From NCBI GenBank assembly GCA_903850335.1, contig CAINLJ010000127.1, positions 1 through 45,814 of the forward strand: a stretch of 45,814 bases of DNA, read 5' to 3'. The translations under genes and the position numbers were made by a program. Source of the DNA: an uncultured Bacteroidia bacterium (GTDB lineage Bacteria > Bacteroidota > Bacteroidia > Bacteroidales > Prolixibacteraceae). How positions within the stretch are numbered: the stretch's first letter is position 1; each line of letters opens with the position of its first letter. The notes beneath the pieces were generated by a model, which searched no databases, was not told where the DNA came from, and was given only the letters and a program-made list of their open reading frames with translations. Shown here piece after piece: positions 9,751 through 18,500 of this stretch.

Positions 9751-9893
9751 GGTGCAAAGCACCGATAATATTTGTAGTATATGCGATGCTACACACAAAA
9801 AAGGTACAGCGTACCGGAATATCATTTCATTCCCATTCAAATTAGACTATGTTTTAAAGCCTATTTCTACAAATATAAACGGAGCTCTGCACC
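9751..9893. repeat. REP-like inverted repeat cluster in the sigma-fecR spacer
   Basis: The spacer 9492-9973 has no gene but holds a repeat cluster. Copy 1 (plus, 9751-9777) begins GGTGCAAAGCACCG and ends ATATTTGTAG. Copy 2 (minus, 9893 to 9861) begins GGTGCAGAGCTCCG and ends ATATTTGTAGAAATAG. A degenerate third head, GGTACAGCGTACCG at 9803-9816 followed by GAATAT, lies between them. Each head is itself a short palindrome, and the two outer copies face each other, as in REPIN-type elements. A fourth copy occurs at 12391. Outside the cluster the spacer is AT-rich, with nothing else recognisable. Confidence 0.7.
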
Positions 9894-9973
9894 TTTATGT
9901 AATTATTAACAGGCTTTTTGAATAGAATAACAAAATGTAAATAAATAGAACATTTCAAATCGTTTTTAGAAAA

Positions 9974-10579
9974 TTAATGTCCACCATAATTTGAATTGAT
10001 CCATAAAAATGCCATGATTGGCAAATAATCCTTTAGTGAATTACGGAAAAGTTTTAATGCTTTGGAAATATGCCCTTCAACAGCTTTTACTGAAATCCTA
10101 AGTTCCTCTGCTATTTCCTTGTTTTTCTTCTCTTCGAACCGGCTTAGGGTGAAAACAGTCTTACACTGAGGTGGTAACTGATTGAGAGTGTCTTCGATTA
10201 TCTTTTCTATCTCAGTCATTGTGATCAGTGACGTGTCAAGTACACTTAAAGCATCAAGGTTTGCTCTTAATTCGGGTTCATCAATATCTGATTCGAAAAG
10301 TTTCAGCCTGTACCGCTGATCCCTAAGCTTATAAAGAGAATTGTTTTTTGCAACCGTAAAAAGGTAAGCCCCAATATTTGTATTTTCTTCCAATTTTGAT
10401 CTCTTATCCCAAAGTACCATTAAAGCATCCTGAACAATATTCTCAACCAGATCATGATGTGGAATATATTCATATACAAAATAATAGAGCCGGGGTACAT
10501 ACCTGTTATAGATGACTTTAAAGGCTGCTTCATCGCCCTTACTTATTCTTTCAAATAAATATTTTTCATCCTCGATCAT
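9974..10579 (-). CDS. ECF RNA polymerase sigma factor (FecI-like, Bacteroidetes expansion family)
   Basis: A 201-residue sigma-70 family protein. Region 2 lies at about 24-92 (YNRYVPRLYYFVYEYIPHHD, then VQDALMVLWDKR). Region 4 lies at about 128-182 and contains the helix-turn-helix KNKEIAEELRISVKAVEGHI. There are no extra domains, so it is a minimal ECF factor. It starts the regulatory chain sigma-FecR-SusC/D of the pectin-type locus: released by FecR on substrate sensing, it should transcribe susCD and the genes after it. A TAnnTTTG box 24 bp ahead of the ATG suggests that the sigma gene itself is read by the housekeeping polymerase. Confidence 0.95.
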   Translation of the reverse strand: MIEDEKYLFERISKGDEAAFKVIYNRYVPRLYYFVYEYIPHHDLVENIVQDALMVLWDKRSKLEENTNIGAYLFTVAKNNSLYKLRDQRYRLKLFESDIDEPELRANLDALSVLDTSLITMTEIEKIIEDTLNQLPPQCKTVFTLSRFEEKKNKEIAEELRISVKAVEGHISKALKLFRNSLKDYLPIMAFLWINSNYGGH

Positions 10580-10602
10580 CTCGCAGTCAGTGTTTGGAGA
10601 AG

Positions 10603-10610
10603 CAAAGGTA
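10603..10610 (-). promoter_or_regulatory. Putative -7 promoter box of the ECF sigma gene
   Basis: On the minus strand the bases read TACCTTTG, a perfect match to the Bacteroidetes -7 consensus TAnnTTTG, 23 bp upstream of the sigma factor ATG. No clear -33 TTTG is seen. Confidence 0.55.
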
Positions 10611-10742
10611 TAAAATTATACTACTAAATTCGCTTAATAAAGTTAGGATACAAGTATGGTCCCAAAGCCTCACCCCGCAATGATGACCCGCACAGAAACC
10701 GATAAAGTTCATTTCCTATTATCAAATCATCACCCATAAAGT

Positions 10743-11993
10743 CTACTTCAACAACCATTTCCAAACAGGGAGAATATTTATTTCAGAACCATTCATGTTT
10801 TCTGTTCGTTCTTCATCGAGAGTTATTATTGCAAGAAATTCAGCCTTGATTACTTCGTTGATTTTAAGTAATGTATTAATTTCTCTTTTTTCAGTTTCTG
10901 TATTACGCATGCCGTAACAGACCTGGATAAGCATTTTTTCGGACGGAATATAAAAATCTACTTCGTTATTCAATTTTACGTAATAAAATTGTTCAGCATA
11001 AAGCTGCCGAAGTTTAACCGCTACAATATTTTCCAATAAAATGATAGCTGGATTAATCAGGAATAAATTCAAAATCCCATTATCGGTAAAATAATATTTC
11101 TTTTTGGTTTCCCGGTCAGAAATTTTTGCAAGATAATTCTTAACACCAAACACTAACCAGGATTCTTGCAAAAATGATATATATTCTAATACAGTGGAGG
11201 TTCCAATTTTAGTGCCCGTTGACTGAATTATATTCTTTATTCTGTTGAATGAAACCTCATCGTGAATATTTTCAGCCAGTTTTTTCACAGTGAGTTTCAG
11301 GGCAAATTCATTCCTGATTTTATAACGTGCTACCAAATCTCCATAAAATATTTTTTGATATAAATTGTCCAACCATTGGCGTTTCTGATCAAACTTCATT
11401 ATCTCCGGGAATCCTCCAAAATAAAAATATGATTCAAACTGTTTGCGTATTTCAAAACGCTGAGATCCATATTCCCAGTTATTTTCAACTACAATTTTAT
11501 TGGCAGTCAGGTATTCCTTAAAATTAAACGGATAAATCTCTTTTATAATAAATCGTCCTCCTAGTGTAGTTGCAATTTCGCGACTAAGCATTTTTGCGTT
11601 GCTGCCGGTAATAAAAACCTTATCACCGGAATCTGCCAATCTTCTTGCAAATTTTTCCCACCCATCAATATTCTGGATCTCATCTAAAAAATAAACCGGA
11701 GTGGTAGAAAACAATTCCTTAAATGCATCGACAATTAAATTTAGTTCGCTAACTTTTAGTTCCAACAAACGTTCATCTTCAAAATTGATATACAAAATTG
11801 ATGACAAATCAGCACCTTTGCTTAGCATCTCTTTAATAACCTGTAACATACAATATGTTTTTCCGGCCCTTCCTGAACCGACCAAAACATAATTACCTGC
11901 TTCTTCGAAAAACACATCGCGCTTTACAAGTTCGACTTTTATGATAAATTCGTGGTTTTCTATCAATATTTGCTTTATCGTTTCCTTATCCAT
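10743..11993 (-). CDS. AAA ATPase with C-terminal DUF4143
   Basis: A 416-residue member of the AAA_14/DUF4143 ATPases. Walker A is GSGRAGKT at 39-46 and Walker B is YFLDEIQ at 101-107. A sensor-like TGSNAKMLS follows at about 129-137, with GGR at 145-147. The C-terminal half has the DUF4143 pattern, including FTDNGILNLF and a nuclease-like end, VKLNNEVDFYIPSEKMLIQV. These proteins are widespread and often present in many copies per Bacteroidetes genome; their role is unknown, with suggestions of toxin-antitoxin-like or DNA-linked functions. It stands alone here, unrelated to the flanking sigma gene and sprA, and ends in TAG. It has its own -7 box (12019-12026) and unusual upstream repeats. 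Confidence 0.88.
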   Translation of the reverse strand: MDKETIKQILIENHEFIIKVELVKRDVFFEEAGNYVLVGSGRAGKTYCMLQVIKEMLSKGADLSSILYINFEDERLLELKVSELNLIVDAFKELFSTTPVYFLDEIQNIDGWEKFARRLADSGDKVFITGSNAKMLSREIATTLGGRFIIKEIYPFNFKEYLTANKIVVENNWEYGSQRFEIRKQFESYFYFGGFPEIMKFDQKRQWLDNLYQKIFYGDLVARYKIRNEFALKLTVKKLAENIHDEVSFNRIKNIIQSTGTKIGTSTVLEYISFLQESWLVFGVKNYLAKISDRETKKKYYFTDNGILNLFLINPAIILLENIVAVKLRQLYAEQFYYVKLNNEVDFYIPSEKMLIQVCYGMRNTETEKREINTLLKINEVIKAEFLAIITLDEERTENMNGSEINILPVWKWLLK

Positions 11994-12018
11994 GGTGCAA
12001 TTATTACTACTTGCATGA

Positions 12019-12026
12019 CAAAGATA
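12019..12026 (-). promoter_or_regulatory. Putative -7 promoter box of the ATPase gene
   Basis: The minus strand reads TATCTTTG, matching TAnnTTTG, 25 bp upstream of the ATG at 11993. It predicts a leader of only about 20 nt. It sits just downstream of the periodic repeats at 12030-12110. Confidence 0.55.
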
Positions 12027-12029
12027 TGC

Positions 12030-12110
12030 AATATTATTTTATATAAGATAATATTATATCTTTTTACCTTATATGCAGAATATTTAATATTTTTTTTATC
12101 CTATATACAG
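12030..12110 (-). repeat. Three AT-rich direct repeats (~31-32 bp period) upstream of the ATPase promoter
   Basis: Read on the minus strand, three related blocks start at 12110 (CTGTATATAGGATAAAAA), 12078 (CTGCATATAAGGTAAAAA) and 12047 (CTTATATAAAATAATATT), 32 and 31 bases apart, about three helical turns. The last lies within a 26-bp near-palindrome at 12030-12055 (24 of 26 positions symmetric), directly abutting the -7 box. The arrangement suggests operators on one DNA face. The binding protein is unknown. Confidence 0.55.
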
Positions 12111-12390
12111 GACACAAATCAATAAAGCAATTTCCCAAAATCTTAATTTCCGGTGAAATAATATTCGGTTAAAAATTAATTCTTGTCTAAATACCAGCTA
12201 TATCGCACAGTTATCTGAATTGGAATAGTAAAAAAACAGATCAATTTTTCATTTTTGTTCAAGGATTTAATAATCGGATTTATATCAATTTATTATCGGA
12301 AAAAATTGAAAGGGGGTTAATAAGGTTTTGTAAAGAGCGGACATTCGGGCCTACGAAGGTTAAGATGAGGAAAGAAAATATTTATTTTGA

Positions 12391-12426
12391 TGTGCAGAGC
12401 ACTGTTGATATTTGTAGAAAATAAGG
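12391..12426 (+). repeat. Fourth copy of the REP-like repeat, in the sprA-ATPase spacer
   Basis: The 562-bp spacer 11994-12555 contains this copy: TGTGCAGAGCACTG, then TTGATATTTGTAGAAA. It matches the 9861-9893 copy over head and tail. Apart from it and the ATPase promoter repeats I see no gene, RNA or clear terminator in the spacer. Confidence 0.6.
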
Positions 12427-12555
12427 AAATAAACACAGAAGAGGATGTATCAAAAGGTTTGAATTTTGAATTCTCCCCGTTCCCCTTACTGAATCAAAAA
12501 CAAATAACTTCCTGTTTTAATTAGTCATAGCCTGTAACTTACACATTTACAATAC

Positions 12556-15500
12556 CTATTGAGTCAACGTGAACCTGAAACTGACCCCAAAATTTGAATT
12601 TGTAGTGCGGTAAGAATTCGAAATAAACGGACTGTTCACTAACCGGTCGTAGAATAACCGGATTATAAACACCTGACTCAGATTATAATCAGCCGAGAAT
12701 TTAATTGAGAAAGATTCCTGCCCGGCAGTAGTCTGATTATTTTGTTCAACAAGCTGCCTCAACACAGTTTTATTTTTCCCATAGGCAAAGTCAGCCCTGA
12801 CATTCAGATCATTACTCAGTGATTTTTGAGAACTCTTCGTCTTGACAAACATTTTCATGTTCTCGAAACGATAACCAAAACCCAGACTCGCCTCATTGTT
12901 ATAAAGTTCCATTGCCTGATTATTCGTAAGACTCAGCATAATATTCCTGGTTTTTCGGTATTCGAACCGTGATGTCATATTGTTTAGCCAGGTTATATCT
13001 ATATCTATAAGCGGATTAAAGGTTTCATTAATATTTATTGTCGCGATGTCGTATTTGGCGAGAAAATTATTTTGGGCATCCCTGACATAGCTATAACCGT
13101 CATTTTCGGTAGAATAGTCCAGATTTGAAATGTAGGAACCGATGCTGTACGTCGATTTGTAATCGTGCATTAAGCTCATGGATTTCATCACATCTTTGAG
13201 GCCGGGAATCTTATTTACAACTCCTGAATATTGAATACGCCAGTTAGGCATCATAAACTTGGGCGAAGGAAATGGTGTAAGCGGAACTTTTTCGGCACTT
13301 ATACCTGCATAAGCCGAAAGAAAAGCTGGAATCAATACTTCCTGAGCAGTAGGTCCGTATCCAACCGGGAAATTTGTCTGTGGATCAAACTGACCCGGAG
13401 CATATCCAAATGTTGAATTAGAGATTCTGGACCTGTCGAGTCGTCTTGCAATTACTTCACGATTCTGGGTAAATTTATTCCATGCCTTTGATTCCTGAGC
13501 CTCCGATTTCCCCAGACTCTCGAACGAAGAGCCAATAGAGACTATAGTCATGCTAAAATTACCATTTGTCATCCTGTTAAAACCTCCCCACCCATTTTGA
13601 TCATTGTATATCAAAAACTCCGATGAGTTATTTGAATAACTTTGATTTGCAATTATATCAATTTTTAAATCCGGTAATGGAACGAGTTTGGCCCTGATAT
13701 TCAAACGGGTGTTATTGCTCATCAGATAGGGTTTGTTAAGAATTGAATCAGATGAAACCCATCCCTTTTGCGCTGCTGCCAATCCAAAATTTTCATTCTG
13801 CTGACCGAAAATAAATGGCAATCCCGGTGCAAAGAGCTTAGTTCCGTTGAGGCCTGTATAATTTGTCGAGCCCAGGAAACTTGAACCCGGTAAGTATCCA
13901 TAGAGCCCGGTTCCACCGTTCTGCGAATAGGAGACGTTTACATTGTAGAGCATCATAAGAAAACGTGCAAGATATTCATCGATCCTGATGTTAAGTTTCC
14001 CCTTATCTTTCCCGCCTGTAATTTCAACTATTGCCCTCGGACAATCAACCTCCGGTGTAAAAATGATCCTGTTCTCATTGACAACTTTTATTTTCCCGTT
14101 AATTACTTTTCCCTTCTCATCTGTAACCCTGAGTGTAACAGTTGTAGATCCTAGTTTGTGAAATATCGATTGAGGGATATTCTTTCGTAACACGGCCCGT
14201 GGGTCCCTGAATCTGGCAGGTGCGTTCAGCAATAAAGGTGCTGCTACCTGTCCTTTTTTCATCTGGGCATCTCGTCGTCCCCGGCTGAATTCCCCGTATT
14301 TCTGATTAATTCTTTTAAGATATGGAACACGGTTATAAAGTCTTATAAAATCTGCCTGACCATTGATTTGTATAGCGTTAGAGTTACTTATACTGTTCCC
14401 GATCACATAATTTGATTTTGTAAGTGGTGCCACATCCCAGTCGTATCCGGCATGATAAATCAGCGAAGAGGATACCCAATCCAGAAAAGGCAGTTTATTG
14501 ATTGGTATTGAATAGGAGATATTCCAGTTATGATGATAATGTGTATTACGACCGCCATCCAGGATATTTTGCCATATCGTATCTCTTCGCGCCTGATAAC
14601 CAGGTAGATTTTTATCCATGGAACCCAGAGGTTCATCAATGCGAGAGGTGTTGATTGCTGAAAAATCGATCTTAAGGCCTCGTGTAAGGTCATATCTGAA
14701 GTCGAAATACCTGTTCCAGATAAAGTCAGACAGGTACGATTTGGGCAGGACAAATGTTGGATTTGTAATATCACGATACTGGAGTGTTGTACTGTTCCGG
14801 TTGAGATCCGATCGGAATGAGATCTGGCTTGGAACGAAATTAATGTTGAAATCACGTACAAGGGCCAGTTTAGGTGATTTTAAAAACTTAATATTTTTAA
14901 AAGGATCAAATGGAACAGGTCGTGTAACAAAATTGTAATTAAACAGAATCCGTGTATTTACAGTCTTGTTTTGCAAGGTGGATATATCACCCTGAGAGTA
15001 AAGGTTTTTAGCATAGGTGACAGAGAAATTTGAAAGGTCATATATTTTGGGTTTACCTGTTTTGTTTGGCTTGTCGATCTGAACGTTTGTCAAATTTATG
15101 CTCCGGCGTTCTGTAAATGTTTCAGCGATACGTTTAATAGAATCACGGGCGTGGGCACTTCCAGCATTGGCAAGTGCATCGCTCATTTTAACATCCTTGT
15201 CGAGAGGCGAATATTCGGGTGTCGCTACTGATTTCGATATTCCGACATATAAGGGTATTTTTACTCCTGACTCTTTATTAAAGAATTTTCCCAGTTCAAG
15301 ATTTGCCGACAGGTCATACTCCTTGCTGTCAGACATGGTTCGCTGCCCCATCTTCGAATCAATACTTCCAAATCCCGATGTTGTAATTTTTCCTGCAAAG
15401 GAATAGGTACCAAGGTCTGCAAGATTTCCTGAAACGCGACCAATGGCAGCCCAGCCACCCTTTTCTTCAAATTTGGTGAGCCGTAATTCATTCACCCATA

Positions 15501-18500
15501 CCTCAATGGATTTGGGGCCCAGCGTTCTCCCCTTTTTATTCCGGATACCTATCATTCCTACTTCAACCTGACTCAAATCCGGATTACCCTTGACCCGGAT
15601 CATATTTTTATTTCCGTTCACACCGGCATGGATCTCTTCGTAAAGGCTTGAAAGTGTAATCTGGGAACCCGCCTTTCGCATTTCAGTGTTTCGGGACAAT
15701 TTTAGCTGGACAAGCGTATCCAGTGGTATATAAACTCTGTTCTCTTCAGGCCACACAGCAAGCTGATCTGCCGGAACATTAGGATTATAATCCTTCCGAG
15801 GCGGAGTAAGTTTTAGAGGAACTTCATATTCGTAGTAATTATACTGAAAATCAGAACCTATTCTCATAAAAAGATAAAGATCATCATCCTTAAGGCTTGA
15901 ACCTACCACCTTCTCAGCATGTACTTCGAGTTTAAGATTTTTGTACCGGCGCATATCGACCTGCATTGTTTTATATGATGCACGGGCGTCACCCGGGTAC
16001 AAATCGTTTGCACGTAATACCATCGACTGCTCATTTAACTGGATTAACTGAGGGTTAGAAGGATCGATAGCACGACTAACACCGGGTGGAACAACATAAT
16101 TCACCGGAGTCCGGTTACTGTTCTCCTCAACATTAACTGCAGATATATCAAACTGTGTTGCCGGGTTGGTTACACTGTTATCTTCTGTAAGATTCTGGTC
16201 ATAGCGTCTCCAATTAGTCCTGACAAGATCGAGAGATGCAAAACGCAGGACAACTGGTTTTTGCCACCCTTTAAGAAACATACGTATAAAACGGATGGAT
16301 CTGAAATCACTTATTGAACCGATGACTTTTTCGGGGGAGGTCACAGGAATCCTGTATTGATACCAGGTTATCTGAGATTTGGCTCCACTTAAAAGTGTGA
16401 CATCTGATTTCTTAATATCGGCAATATAGTTCTGCCCAATTGCCATATTATTCTTATCCATTTTAAGATGATACTGGTAATAGGCCTCAGTTTCGTTCAG
16501 GGTGTTGTCATTATTGATGTCTTCAACATCGGGTATAGAGGTAGCAGCGGTAGGATAACTCTCGGGTGATTGAGCCGAAGTAGGTGAATTACCTTCTGTC
16601 CGCGAATAGTATTTATATCTTTCCAAAACATCTTTTTTATCCCTGTCATAATCAGTTCCCCGAAAATAATGATAGTCATCACTCGAAGGGTCTTTGGTAG
16701 CTATATCGAGGGCCGGTCCACTGGCAATACCAGAAAGTGTGTTCAGGTAACTCCCAAAGAACGTTTTTTCATCCGTCGAATTCAGACCATCCAGACCTAT
16801 ATCCTGATTTTGTCTTGCCTGAGGAGAATTATCAAAAGCCTTAACGAGTGATTGTTGTTTTGACACCCTTCCCCAAACTGTTTGATCTGTGTTAGCAGGA
16901 TTCCCATCGATGGGTAAACCGTGTTCAAATGACTTCCTTCCGTCCCGCAAAATATCTTCCGAAACGTTACCCAGGTTGAAATAAAGATCTCCGCCCGGAT
17001 TTGGGTTATTAATTGAATCCGTGGCAAAGGGATCCATCATCCAGAATTCAATGTATTCGACATTTGCAGACTCGAAATCACTTGTTTCAATCTGTCTCAT
17101 TATACCACCCCAACGTGTTTCAGGCGAACGTAAAAGACCATTGCGATCGACTCCGGCAGAATGGGATGTTGGCAGTGCGTCATAATTATAAGAACCTCTT
17201 TCTGCCGGGTAATAGGCGAGGTCAAGAGTTGGAATATTGGTTGGTTGACCGACAGGTGTCTGACGATCTGGAAAAATCTCGTATTGAAAGACTTCCCTTA
17301 CGCGGTGATCATCGAGTTTTTTATCTCCAAGTAAGTAGGATGGTGCAGTACGTCTCTGCATGTATGGATCGATAATGTACCAGGAGAGGTGAGCCCGGTT
17401 GTACCCGTTGGCGAGATCATTAATCGTGTTGCCTTCGGGGAATAAATCATTATACTGGGGTGTGCTGGCCATCGACCAGCCCACAAAGGACTTTAGGCTG
17501 ATAGGTGTTTTTGCCCCTTCAAAATCATCAATATATACAGCACCTTCCTTTGAAATCACCTTGGAATGCCCGGGTAATAATCTGGCATATTCGGCTTCAA
17601 CAGCAATTTTTGATTCCTCAGTTGTCTTATGAAAAGGTAACGCATTAACAAGCTTTGTTATCAATCCTGAGGTTGTATTATAGGAACCATTTAATCCGAT
17701 CATCAGGTTGGATATTGGATCCTCACCATAATTAACCTTCTGATACAAAGGTTGTTCATGTAGGTACATCAGGGTACCCCCAATATTGAAATTTTTACCG
17801 AATTCATAATTCAGGTGTGTTCCCAGCATCGTTTTTTGCTGCATACTAAAGAGGTCCTGACTCTCTGTTGAAATCGAAATTGGTGTGCCTGATTCGAGTA
17901 ACCCCTGATTGATAACCTTTACCTTTCCTTGTGTATAGTCAACAATGAAATCAACATCCTCCTGAAGCTGACGGCCACCAGCCAGCACTTTTACCGAGCC
18001 CCTTGCAATATTAAGTGCATCGAGTGAAATTTCGGAATTCGATGTCCCTTTATAACTACCTATGAGTTTATATTTATTCTTTTCGGCATCCTGGATAGCT
18101 ACTGTTTTTGTATTGGCGTACAAACTTTTAAAGACATATTTATTAATTGATGCAGCATCGCCGTTGAGCTGGCGTTCAAGGTTTGATCCAAATGGTTCAA
18201 TAACCGGAAATATGATCCGTCCACGCTGAGAATTAATTGTTATCCTTTCAAGGAAGTCAAATACTCCATCAGGATACGGGTCAAGTTGCTTATTCAAATG
18301 GTCGAGATTCATTACTCCGAGAAGTATTTTCTCTTTTAAGGGTCCATCAGGGAGATAACTCATATTTATGCCGGCCGCATCGTTTCTGAAAAATACATCC
18401 ATCTTAAAACCATCGCTTGTAAGTCGCTGACTATTTATATTATAGATGTTTTTCATCATCAGCCGCCAGTTTTTGAAAGCGGGATTAAGGTTGGTTCCTT

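Noticed and set aside
14618-17632. Plus-strand frames of 60-120 aa within sprA
   Set aside because: They overlap the uninterrupted 2,499-aa sprA frame and show no domain, promoter or start signal.
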